Of a stretch of 64,000 nt of DNA, positions 12,601 through 25,715 are shown one piece after another. Both the position numbers and the translations under genes were made by a program. Numbering within the stretch: position 1 is the stretch's first letter; every line of letters begins with the position of its first letter. This DNA is from Holothuria scabra (lineage: Eukaryota; Echinodermata; Holothuroidea; Aspidochirotida; Holothuriidae). The notes beneath the pieces were generated by a model, which was given only the letters and a program-made list of their open reading frames with translations, had not been told where the DNA came from and ran no database searches. The stretch covers positions 14,695,450-14,759,449 of the forward strand of contig CM074187.1 of NCBI GenBank assembly GCA_037179385.1. Reading direction: 5' to 3'.

Positions 12601-15600
12601 GCAACAACATCTGAGAATTAAAATAAAAACTTAGCAGAGAAGTTTCCAGTCGATGCAGATATGGAATTTAAGGATATCGCACTGAAGTCAAGAAGTGACG
12701 AAGAATTAAAAGGCCCAATTCTCTCACCCCAAACAGTACCAAATCTCCTAACCTTCTTTCTTAAGCTCCTTCCACAATTGTCTGAAATTCATCCTCATCC
12801 AGACACAATCTCAGTTTATTGCTTCAGGGTGATTACAAAAATGCTCAGTGTGAATAATCAAAACACTCTCAGTACAGTTCATGCTGTGAAATAAAAGCTT
12901 TGCATTATTTGAATTAGCTGTCAATCAAAGAGCTGAACCAATTGGGAATTTTGGTAAATCCCTATAAGAATTGTAGTTTGGGATGAGAGGGTTGGTCTTT
13001 TAAACCACAAACTAAAGGTAACTCTCACAGGAAATAATTTTTTTTTGTGGATGGGTATGTGTAAGAATCCCAGACAAGGTTTCGAAGCCCAGCTGCAAAT
13101 TCGGGTTGGCAATCTTCGTGGTAAAATGCTTTGAGCAACGAACTTAGATTTTAAATGGAATCCATTAAAAAAAACCCTTTCAATCTAAAGGTTTCTCTTG
13201 AGGATGGAAATTGGAATTACTGAAGTGAAATAAGGTGCAATTGAATTACAAAATTACCATTTGCACGAACCAAATGATTGTCAAAAACCATTTGGTACCG
13301 TTCGTAACCCTTTCGTTAATGGAATTTGGACCAGAAGATCTCTAATGAAATTTTCCGCTATAATGAGGGAAAAAACTTCTGGGCCCGAAAAAAAATCGTC
13401 AATGGATATATCAGGCCAGTGGTGAATTTTATCTTCTACCCAGCCCTCTTTGACCACGGGCTAGGTCAGGACAGATGATATAATTAGCATGAGTATGATG
13501 GCGCATGTTTCAATCTGGAGCCTACACAATGAATTATGCTAAGAAGTATTGTATATGACTTTTTCAAACAATTCAAATATTCATAGAATATCTTACAGAT
13601 AAATACAAGGCTATAACAGGTATAATAAAAAAGAAGGTACTTCAAGTAGTTTAGTCTGTGAACCATATATAGATGAATCTATCAGGGATTGCTATGAGGC
13701 GTCTGCCTGCTCAACACCATACATAGTCTACACCATTAAAATTCCTACCTGCGTTTCCAATGTGAGCAAGTGTGTGACAAAGACCCTGAACACCAATGAC
13801 GTAACCAATATATCTATGAATGTCAATGTTTTCATCGATTTCAAAATATTTAGCAAGACGAGACGAACGAACATGAGTTAAGAATTTCCGGAGGACGAAG
13901 ACTACGATGAGAGAACAATTTAGGTTGAGACAAGCTCCATTTCCACGCGCTACATAAAAAAGAGAAGATATGAAAAAGTAAGATTCATTGGATTATTAGA
14001 CACTTTCGTGATACGGAGGCACGATGGAGTACATGCCCCCACCTTCTCGAAAAAGCCGTGCCCCCATGGGCCCCTGTGGAAATTTAAGGATTTATATTAG
14101 GCCTACTTCTATAGAGAGGTAGAAGATTCAGAAATTGTGCCCCCATAAAGGTTCGCCACCAGTCAAATTTACTCCCTGCTCAAAACCTACTGGCTAAGAA
14201 ATAGGGTGAAATTGAAACACGTCATCGTATTAGTTAATGGGTAATGTCTGTCGAGTAGTTCAATCAGTTAATGGTCCCAGTGTGGCATATTCATGAACAT
14301 GACCATTCCCTTCGATCAATATTTGCCTAGAAAGGGTCTGCAGACCCTACCTTCTCATTCGATCAGAAGAATTGATATTTATGACCATAAACTACGTGTT
14401 ATTTTTCTGGCAAACGTGCTTAACATTTTAATAAAAGCGCCCCTTCTGCCTTTCCCTCCTCGGGATGAAAAAATCCCAGCATATGACCATCGTCATAATA
14501 TGTGACAAGTTAGAGAACAAACGTACTTGGTCAAAAAGATCGAACTGATTTCAAACTGTTTCAAGTAACTTACCAATCACAAGGTACCAGTTAGATCCTT
14601 TGGCCCGCCATTTGTAAGCTGCTTCCAAGAATAAAGAAAGGTTGATGAACAGAAAGGCGCAGAGGAGAATCACTTTACTCCTGTTGTTTTTGTTTTGACA
14701 CCATCTCACAAAATTCACTGGAGCATAAAGAAGATCTTTCGAAAAAAGAGATTTACTGGCTCTTGGACCCTTTGAAGAAATGGACAAAAGACCTGGAACA
14801 CTGTAAAAAACAAGTAAAGGTTTTGTAAGTGTAAGGTATTTCAAAATGCTTTTTTGCCTCCATGTATCCAAAATGGCTTCCAAAAACTTCACAAACCATT
14901 GCATGGACATTATAAAAGTTTTGGTAATTTGGTAGATTCTGTTTTGTATCAAACTTTCAGAACCTGTTTAATATATGTTATAATTTTGCGAACCTATAAA
15001 CAGCTGTTTATTCAGAAAATTGCATTGAGAGCTGAAATTCATATTACAAATTTCGCTTTGATCCATTCATTATTCTCTAGTGGACTCGGTTTTCAGAAGG
15101 TTAGGTGTTTTAATGTTGGCCCGTTATATGAGGAACCCTTCTTTACGTTTCGTGTTCGGAATAGGGAAGGGGAGATTCAATTAGCGTCTTGACTGAAAAG
15201 TGGAATACCCCCACACCGACCCGTGCCTGCAAATTCGTAATTTATCCATGTAATACAAGGATTAAACAAGTCAAGAAGGTGTGGTTGTTTATCCATGGAG
15301 CTGTTGTTTAGAGCTGTTATCTCTTCTTTTAAACGTGAGTTGCAGCTTTAGGATCCAACGCGAAGAACAAAGATTCTGTTGAGAAGCATGATTTGGACGT
15401 TTTATCTCATATGTGATGTGTTTTATGTTTATCATTACTAAAGTACAATGAAATTTTTATAGGTTTTATGTCTTGAAATTTAAAAACAATGTCAAGGTTT
15501 TTTTTGTTTTGTTATCTTTCTCTATGAGGACCTAGAAAATGAGAAACAGAGCATTTCATGTATGAGGGACGTTGGAAGGCCGCCATTTTAAAACCTGATT

Positions 15601-18600
15601 CGGTACTCTAAAACCATCATAATTAATAAATATGGCATTAAATGCACTGAAGACCGATGTATGCTGAGGCCACGAAACGTGTCAAATGTGTTCTGCTACA
15701 GGTCGAGTAGGACGCTTTAAATAACAAACATTCTCCTATATTTGTCAATTAATACACTTAGGACTGTAGACCTCTAGCAAGGATTTTGATTTGGAATGCC
15801 TCAGCTGGGGATGTGCTCTCCCCGCAGGTGAACTTTTGCACCCCTGATACCGGGGCCGCAACCCCTACAAGACCTACATAGGAGGCAGATCAAAAAATAT
15901 GTCTCCAGCTGCTGTACTTCGTAGCACTTGTGTAGCTTACCTACTAACATTGAATTTTTACCTATTTAATTTTTACAGGTGGTTTTTCATTGCCCATCCT
16001 TGAAGACACTTCTTGCCATTTTGACCGTTTGTTTTAGCCTTCTTAAAGACGACCAGACGTACATAACTGGCTTAAGGCTTGCTAACGATTTTCATAAATA
16101 AGATGTCGAATTACCCGATATTATTTCATGATCGTGAACTGGGGCCAACAACGGATCTGTCATATGTCATAAAGTATATAAATAGTAGGTTTATACCTAA
16201 TGGTCTCAAGCTATCGAAAAAACTGCAATGGTCTATAAAAATGGTCTATAAAAGTTGTTTTAGTTGGTGTAATATTCAAAGGGAAAAGAAAATATGAACT
16301 ATTTCAAAATATAAAAATAGTTTCTTACTTAAATGTCATATTCGGAAGCAGACCAGGGTATTTATTGAACTGTGCTAATAATTCTTCAAAGGTTATGACG
16401 CCATCCCCATCTGTGTCGGTCTCTGACATAAAGCTCTCCACCAGTCTGCTGTAATCCTCATCCGTGATACTGATGCTGGAATCAACCAGGCTGGTAGAAA
16501 ATATCATATCGAGCTCATCTGCATCAATTTTTCCATTTCCTTTAAAATAAAAGTACAAATGAGTTAGTGAGGCAAACATGAAGTTGTTATTAGGATCACT
16601 TTGTAATAAGCCTTTTAACATGTATATTTGTGTACAGTGTGGGAGGATGAAATTTTCTAGCGTTTAAGATCCAAAAAATAAAGAAAACCTGTGTTTATTT
16701 GACTTAGAAGGAAGAAACTATGTGTTTTAATCAAATTTTCTCCTAAATTACGTTCCAGTTGATGGTAGCGCTTTAATTGTTTTGCATACATGGTTCATTT
16801 TTCATAGATAAAGAACCCCACCCACCTACAGGGCCGTGTGCGGGTTTCCTATCAACATTTTTTTTCAAGCTTTTTCTGTTGGCAACTTTTCCAAGAAAAT
16901 AACATGTTAAACAAGCCAGAGTAAATGTTTCAAGCAGTACTTGCTACTCTCCAAATGGGACAGGGGGGAGATATTAGGGAGGGGCGAAACAGATTAAAAC
17001 TAATTAGTTCATGTTATTTTTTGGATTCTATGGAGCAGTTTCCTTCCCTCTTCGGCACGGTCTTACTTTGATAAGATTTTACATCATTTTATGTGAAAAG
17101 TAAATTTACCATTCAGGTCAGTAGTTTCAAAGAGAAACTTGAGTTTTTGTTCCTGTGTGCCATTCACCAACAACTGAAATCCATCAATGAGTTCTCCGAG
17201 TGAAATACTGCCGTTATTATCCTTGTCAAACAATTGGAAGATACGTGGAACATACGGCGACTGAAAAGAGACAGTTTAATGAATGGACAACAGAAATGAC
17301 ATGGATTTGATAATGCCGATGCGCACTGTTTAACAAGGAATTCCCTCATTGTTCCAATTCTTATTGCATCGATGGTATTCTTTGTTAGGTGAGGGATCGA
17401 GTTAGGGATTAGCTCAATCGGTAGCCAATCAGGAAAAATTCTTGTTAAACATTGCTCATCGGCCCGAATTTAATTTGCCTAAATGGCCCCGATGAGGAAG
17501 ACATAAGGGCAAATGTCAGCACCCTATGTACAAAATTCCGTCAGTGTTTCATTTGTAACAATGTATTACCTGTACTTTAAGGTAAGTGTCTTGGCTTACT
17601 TTTATTACGCCAAATAGTATTACACAACATCGTAAAAGAAGTAAGCAACTTTGAGAAGGTTGAAAGATGTAGTTATGTGAAAAAAGGTTGATAGGCCATT
17701 TTTCAGAGCCTGAGGCTACTGTGTCGGCAGAGAGATATTGTACAAGTAACGAATCATTAACTCCACTACTCGTACCTGGGAAAATGTTTACTGACAGATA
17801 AAGTGCCTTTAAAAAATTACCGAATTTTGTTTTTAATTGTGTTACTCATGAAATATGAACAATTTTTCCCTCGGATTTTGTAGACAATGAGTTGAAATAC
17901 AGACTGTGCAAAATTCAAGGCAATTTGACCAAGTTTGGTGTCATTTTTCTGCCGTATTACTCCGCTCTTTCAAAAAAAAAAGGCGGCATGTCCCGGTTGA
18001 GAACTTCTACTAAGAGCTAGGCAGGCGCGGATCCAAGGGGGGGGGGGGGGTTACGGCCTCAGCTTCCCTTTTTCGTCACACCAACAATAACAAATACACT
18101 AAAATAAGCGTAAGGTTTATCTACGAGTATATTCACGGGGGGCTATTTGAGGCTCATCCTTCCTCACAAAACAAATCCAAAATACACGAACCTCGTTCAG
18201 CCTGTGAATAGGCTTTCTACTTACTTTCCTGTCGCCTTGCCTTCGCCACAAGAGGGAGCTGCAACTCACTGGCCACAACAACAAGATTTGAATAATGTGA
18301 ATAGGTGCCGGCCAATACTTCATCAGGCCATGAGCTTCACCGACTGAAGTAGGTGCGTTCGATTTACCTGCTAGAACCAGCTCAGCTGGCTAAGCCAGTG
18401 TCTTTTCAGGACGACATGTGGCGAAAAATACGTCACACGGCACAACGGACCACTTCGGAGGCCGCCGGTCGTTTTGGCCCGCTCAAGTTGTTCTGATCAT
18501 GACGTTAAGATCACTTTTTCAGAAGGATCGAACGCTGGCTGAGCCAGATGAGCTGCTAAATTGAAAGCACCTTATGTTCAAACATTCTCACGTCAGCCAG

Positions 18601-21600
18601 CGCGTGCAATGTAGTGGCTGTGAATGGTCTTAGTCTTGTCCCAGTTTCCCAAGGGCTGTTCATTATGGTATAGAGCAGGTTTGCAAATTTTTGGAACAAA
18701 TCATGTTGCTGTGAGATGGCCTCATTGGAGCAGATATAGGTCTATACTAGGTGGCTTCTTGTCATCACCTCGTCCACTCCTCATTCCCTCGTTAAATTGA
18801 CCAAGTGCAAAGACCCACATGCACACCCCTGGTATAGAGGGACAGCGATCAGAAACAGTCATGTCGGAGAAACACAAAACGCATCTTACAATTTTCAAGT
18901 AGGACCTATGTTCTCAGTGTTAATTATGATTCGAAAGGTAAGAATTGTAGCCCTTGTATAGTTGTTGATGCTAACAACGGAGAATTGGGCTATATATTGA
19001 TTTTGATTTCTTTTTCGTCGCGCACCGGTATGTTTTTATTTGGTGCGTAAGGTATGTAGGGATCAAGTGGGCAGAAACCGTTCATATGGACTAGTTTGTC
19101 GGTCAGAAAATAATTTGCCCTCATGTTTGTGTGAGATGCGTATAATTAATTATATATGTACAGGCTTCTACCTTGTGCGGTAAACGGGCAAAAATTAAGT
19201 CGGTTTTGTACGAGCCAATTATTCTCATGCAATTTCCTACTCAGGTATACTTTGGGCATGTAAGCCTCTGAGTCTGAGCTAATCAGGCTGCTCATCATAT
19301 ACATACCATGTGGGACCCATGAAAAATTCGATGAAACTTGTAAAGATTATAGATAGCCGGCATGCAATGCAGTGCCACCCTTCCTTGAAGTTAAGATTTT
19401 CGGGATTTTCGCAGGTCAATGAATTTGCTCGAATTTGAAATTTTATACTCATCTAATTATTTCGCAAGGTAGTCAAATAGTTTGTAGAATACCCATACAA
19501 GTTCATCTTCAAAAGATTAATTTCTTTTCATTACCATTTCATCCAATGGTACAGGTATATTTTATCTGGTAATTTTCTTATCATTTTACATATTAATCAT
19601 TTTTTTTTAGGGTATAAATTTTATTGCAAACGAAAGCTCCAAAAAATGATTGTTTAGATTCAACTTACAAGTCGATTGAAAATGCAATTTCTAGCGGCTG
19701 TCTGAGGGGTCGTGAATTTTCAAAAAATTTTGTACTTTCCGCGTCAACTTAGTTAGTCTTTTAGTTATCTTAGGCAGAGAATCACGACTAACGCCCTCAT
19801 TGCCCCACTTTCGCTAAGTTCAGCCCCCTCCTCCTTTTTAAATTTCTGGATCCGTGCCTGCTAGGGGGTACGGAAGTAGCCTAATTTAGTGTGTAAGTCA
19901 ACGGGACTTATCATTAGTGGTCCACTACCTACAAGTCTAGGGTCAAGAGTCACGTGTAACTTGAAATAGGTCATTAGGCCATGTCTTTGACAACCCAAAT
20001 GCCCAATAACTGGGTATAGCTGGTTTATCAATCGGAAAATCTTGGTTTATATGTCGCAAAATCAAGGTGATCGGACGATAAACCATGTTTATCGTCAATA
20101 GTCTAATGGTTTAATATACGAAGGAAAACCAGTTTGTCAGCAGTCGATATATAAGCTCTCGAATTTCATTCAAACGCTGATTATGAAGTAAACAAACTTG
20201 AACTTAATTATTCTGTATTACTCTGTTTTACTTTGTTTCTTGAGATATTATGCGAGTAAAAATATCATCAGACATTTGTGAACTTGCAATATCATCAAAT
20301 TTCGGTACGTACTCATGGCCACATTAACTAAGGCAAAGTCACATAGTGGCATAGTCGATTAGTTCATCGAACGTGTTTAGCGATTTATCTAATGATGCTA
20401 TAAAGCTATCTAAGAGTATCTTTCTTTTGCTAGTGTGATAGATTCAGTGAAAATGTTACAACAAAAGTTCTGTTAGCGTCACAATGAATCTTCCAACTGT
20501 TGTCTGAATGTGTCCCTACTTTGAAGGATTTATGCCATGTATACCATACTGACTCCAATCTCCGTTCAGTCGGTTGATAGGGATGTTAACATGAGATCCA
20601 AGCCAGCCAGGGGTGGCGCCAGGATTTCCCCGACGGGGGGGGGCAGCATTTCAAGGTCCCGACAAAGGCTTTGAAGTAGTCCTGTGGCACGTGACCTAGC
20701 AGATTTTGAGGCGTTTCAGTTTGGGAGTGGGCAGAATTGTCTTTTTGTTCGTAAAATGTAATCCTATCCAAAAGACTCTCCAACTCAAAGTGCAGAGCAC
20801 AGAAATTTTTGAAAAACTGAAAACTCTCAGACATCTGGAAATAGCATTTCCCAGACTTATAAGTAGAAGTGAAGCTGTCGGTATTTTGAGCTTTCCTTTG
20901 AAATGAAAGTTTCGCTTCAAATAGACAATAAACACAACTTGCTATGTGATCAGAAAATTACCAGATAAAAGGTACCGGTACTTAGCTACAATTAGTTGTA
21001 ATGTTCTTGTCTCATTCCGGGGGAAACTATGCAACGGAATTGAAAACAAAGTGTTTTTGTCTCTATTAAAAATAGGCCTATTCGTTGTGTTCAATTGTAA
21101 GGTCTGCTTAATAGGCTAGATGAGATTTTTGTACGTGAGTGCCCGAACTCCATACTATAAATAATTTCACTTCCAACGTATCTGAAAATATGTCACGTTA
21201 CAAGGTGCCTTGAAATGAATTTTCAGTCAGATTTATTGGGAGACATTCTCACACTACTGTTTATCATTATGTGTAGCTGTAACAGCCTGGCCGATTTTCA
21301 TTACCGTTGCTAAAATGCGGCTGTCGGGAGCAGGTCAGATGGCAGACCATTAGGTACTCCATGCACATTAATAACCTCTCGTCCGTTTTTGGAAGGAAAA
21401 TTCGGAATTGTGAGTTTCCTTGAAGAATATGATCTTAGAGTAAGCGAAATCAAGAAGATCGTCGGGGTGACTGAAGTTAACAGACCCGCATCTTTTATCG
21501 TGGGCCTGTGTAGATGAAGGCTTCCCGACGACATTGGACTTTCCTCAACAACGGGTGGGGGGGGGGGGGGCTTCCCCGACAGGGGCATAATCTTGCGGAT

Positions 21601-24600
21601 TGAGGATGGGATTAGGGATAACAGAGCTAGTAAGAAGTGATTAAAACAGATTCAGATATGCATTAAAATAGCGTTAAAAAAAGAAAAAAGTAATTCAAAG
21701 AAAAAAAAAGTTCATGGTCATCCATCCAGTAACCACAGTCCTTCATTTTTAGGCCTCCCCGATGGAAATCGCCGTCCTTCCCCAACAGGAGAGGAGGTAT
21801 ATAGAACAAGGTACATGGCATGAGGTAAAACGGAGCTCAGAAGAAGTGTTTGGAAATTGATTCCGATACGAATTAAAATAACATTTCAAAACAAAAAATG
21901 TTCAAGACCACCCATCCAGTAACTTCAGTCCATGTGGGTTTTGTTTTTATTAATTTTTAAATATTTTAGGGCTCCCTGACGAAACCGCCGACGTTCTTCG
22001 ACGGGGAGGGGAGGGAATGTTTCCCGACTGGGGCCGGTGACCCCCTTCCCCGCTGGCGCCACCCCTGAAGCCACTGAGCAAGTTCAATTTTGAATGATGG
22101 GTTTAGCTGTATTTCACTAAATGTTCGAGGATGTCAGACTTAGCCCTACTAAATCATCTTCAAAAGCTTCAGTTTTCACCGTATTTCGGTGAAAGAATTT
22201 AGTGGCGGCACCAGGATTTTAAAAGTGTGGGGATCCAAATTTATGGCAAATGAAAATGTTTGGGTCAAATTTTCAAGCCATGAGGTCCATGTGAGGCCCA
22301 GAGAAAAGTCTCAGCGGGGATCCAGGGATGAAGCCCAGGGCGTCTCTTAGATTTTAGCATATCTGTGGGCGAATTTAGTCTCAGAACTGGTATATTTTGC
22401 CTTAGCAGATGGGGTAACGAGTTGGATTCCTTGGAAAGGTTTGGTGGGGGTGGTTCAAGGGGCAATCCTAAGAATTTCTTGAGTTATATCTCTTGGTGAA
22501 AAATCGTGTCTGATGATAGGTACATTTTGCTTTACCAGATGCGTTCCAGGAGACCTGTTAAGTTGTCCTGTCGGTTGGATGATTTTATGGGGCGCTTCGG
22601 AAGGGGATTCAAGAAAAAACCTGAAGTTTTAGGGTTTTAGCATATTTTTGGTATAACTTATGTCTTAGAAGTGGTATTCTTTGTTCAGGGTTGCGACATT
22701 GAGGGAAAGGGCTCTGACTGGAAAAAATACCCCACCCCTTGTACCTTGTTTTGGCTGCATTGCTTGTCTTTCGAATACGACATGAAGCTAATAGTTCATT
22801 CCATATTTCATGCACATATCATCACCATCCCTCTTTACCTTTCATGTTACCCCTTGGAGAAAAATCCTGCCACACAGCAACATTGGAATTGATTGTAAAA
22901 AGTCTTTAATCTTACCCAAATCGCACAAATATACAAATATTCTCCTCGCTAACCTTTGTCTAGAACAATTCCAATACAGAACCAAAGTATGTACCGTAAT
23001 ACCGTAATCTACACTTAATTTCACATGCATGCTTCACGTTAACCACGTTATGTGACATGCAACCCCCCACGAGCATTTTAACTGACTGAAGCCAATTAAA
23101 AGCCAAAGTAGTACAAGCATATTCATCAATTTAGAACTAAGGGGCTATTTTCTAAACGTTAATGAACAGGGATTGTCTAGCAACCCAGTGCGGTTTTGGA
23201 GGTAGCGACTAGCGGGTAGGTGTATCATATCCCTTTGAATAAAAAAAGGAATTGCACCCCGAATTATACTCGAAATACTCAGAATATGTTTCCTGTCAGT
23301 CTGACCGTACATAACCAATATGTTTAGTTACTAAGAGAATATACATCACGGATGAAAAGATTACGGTTGATTTTACACAACTTATACGGTCAACGAGACT
23401 ATATCATCTATGCAGTCTGACTCTCCAACTCGGCCGCAAGAAAAATCTTACATTTAATTTCGTTAACCAAGTACATTTTTCCCTCTATTTTAATTGTACA
23501 TACGATAGTAAGACTTCGTGAAGGTTTAATAAATTATCTTTATGCACACAGAGACGATTGCCGTATGGGGTTGGTCAAGAGGCTGCAAAAGTGGCGAAGT
23601 TACAGGAGGGGCAGGGATCGATTCCCCCCCTCCCGGCTCTGAAAAATGAAAAAAAATCGGAAATTTGCCATTAATGACAGCAGTCAACTGCAGTGTGGTT
23701 TTCCAACTCTTCCTTCATGAACTTTCGGATTCTTCCCAATAAAAGCCCCATTATTTGCAATTGATTTGTTTCAAAAATGCAAAATTTTCAGCTTGTTTTG
23801 CGCATCGCAATTTGCGATTCCTAATGCAGTAGTACTTGCTCATAAATCAGTTTGGTTAACTTTCCGAGATCTGGAAATGATAAAATCGAAAATTTGCTAT
23901 ATGTGACACTAGATCACCAAGTGACACCGGCACTACAGTGCCATTTTCCTAAATTTTTTCTAAAAGGTTTTATTTCATAAAATTTCAAATTTTCTCCAAT
24001 ATGAGCGTTTGACTCGTAAAATGTAGTCGGAGAGCCCAATCCGTAGGTCTCAGAAAACATTATATGCAGCAACAAAGATTTTTTTGTTGCTGTGCAATCT
24101 CAGATTTGCCAGAAATTCATCTTCTTCTGCAATCCCCAACTAATTTTTATTCCATTGTATGAAACCCCAAATCCAAAATGTTCTGAAATACAAGCTCCAT
24201 ACTTTTTCAAATATTTGTTGCAAAAGGGCAAAAAAATTCGAGTGCCGAAAATTACGTAACGAGTGCAGCCGCGGTGTTGTGTCCAAACTTGCTTGCCCAA
24301 TGGACAATTGTCTAGCTACGCCACTGGCTGCAGCCCCGCCCGCACACTCATTGGCCAAAATCTTGCTGGTTGGGGATCTGGATTCCGGCAAAAGGTCACA
24401 ATCACTCCTGAAAGAAAGAGTTCCGTTTGCCCACGAGGTAGACGACGCGAAGAAAAAGCAAGCAAGCAAAGTCGGCTTGTTAAATGGTCCACTCGAAGGT
24501 GCTTCAGTCCGGCGCGCAACCGACTTCGTCGGCTGGGCAAACGATTTTAGTGGCAAGCCTATGCCAAGTGGGAGGAAAGTCGGAGAAAACCCACGTACAC

Positions 24601-25684
24601 CGAGCGGGACTTGAACCCATGCACATGTGAGACACATTGGTACACAGCAGCTGGAATAGACCACTCTGCCACTCGACCGCTCGACGACCCGTAGATGTGG
24701 GCTGGTCTTAATAGGAATGTGGCCCTACTCCACATATCTGCATATATTTCTACTGACAGTTTGTGACCGAAATGTGATTAACGCAAACAATTCATAATGT
24801 GAATAGTCAGTAATGGCAGGCAAAGGTGTGTCTGTTGTATTGTATAGCACCGAGTCAAGTCTTGTGGCCTTGAGCAATCTAAAACAGTACGGTCTCAGCG
24901 GAGGATGTTCTGAGAGTTGGGGCGTTTCCTATCTTCTTCCTGATTTCTAAAGTAATATCAGACAACGAAAAAGCATACACAAGTTTGGGTTGATTCTAGA
25001 TTTGTAAGAAGTGTTATTTTACATAGTGGTAGTCGCAAAATACACCCCACACCCAGTCCGTAATGTATCTGGCACACGATCATGTGTAGTATCTGTACTT
25101 GTCATCCAGCCTGGAATGTACTGATGTAGCTATACTTGACAGACCAATGATGTAAATAGTCTGAGGGCCGTGAGTTGGTCAAGCGTTGTCTTTCAGTGGA
25201 CGTAATAGCTTCTTCGGGAAGCAGTTTAAAATTGGGTTTGGTCGAACGGCCCTTTGCCAGAGGGTCGGGAGCACTTTGGAAAAAAGTGTTTCTGACCACA
25301 CGGCCTTTGTTATAGTCTCTTCCACCCTGTCGGCCGGGGTCGTAGAATATACCCACGATATTTCACACCTGTCGTTTAAGATGCGACTAAAGGGAATGAT
25401 TCGCATCTGTATTTAAACTGTTTTTGAACCGAAATTGAACTTGAACGGTACTTGAAACCGTATCTTAGCTTTACATTTTATCTGATTGACAAACTTGTGT
25501 AGAGGTGTTGTTAAATCTCAGGTAACTATGAAACAGTCTAGTCTTGAGCACTAATTGCAATCTGGTGTTTTGTAATGGTGGACAATTCATGTCATGAATT
25601 ATTCATTAGATCTTATCAAGGAGATGTTTAACCGTCCTGGCATCTTATTACTGGATTTTGGAGTCACCAGACTAGTACGATATT

Positions 25685-25715
<31 letters not shown>

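Noticed and set aside
16325..16621. A stand-alone small EF-hand protein starting MLKGLLQSDPNN
   Set aside because: The Met and first residues are intronic; the acceptor at 16540 and matching phases place the EF-hands in NOX5.
24140..24664. Long overlapping reading frames in several phases and both strands
   Set aside because: They follow from the GC-rich SINE and transposon end here; no frame has a known motif or splice context.
24594..24690. A functional tRNA-Leu or tRNA-Ser gene on the minus strand
   Set aside because: A- and B-boxes are good but the acceptor arms do not pair convincingly, and a SINE-like body follows the head.
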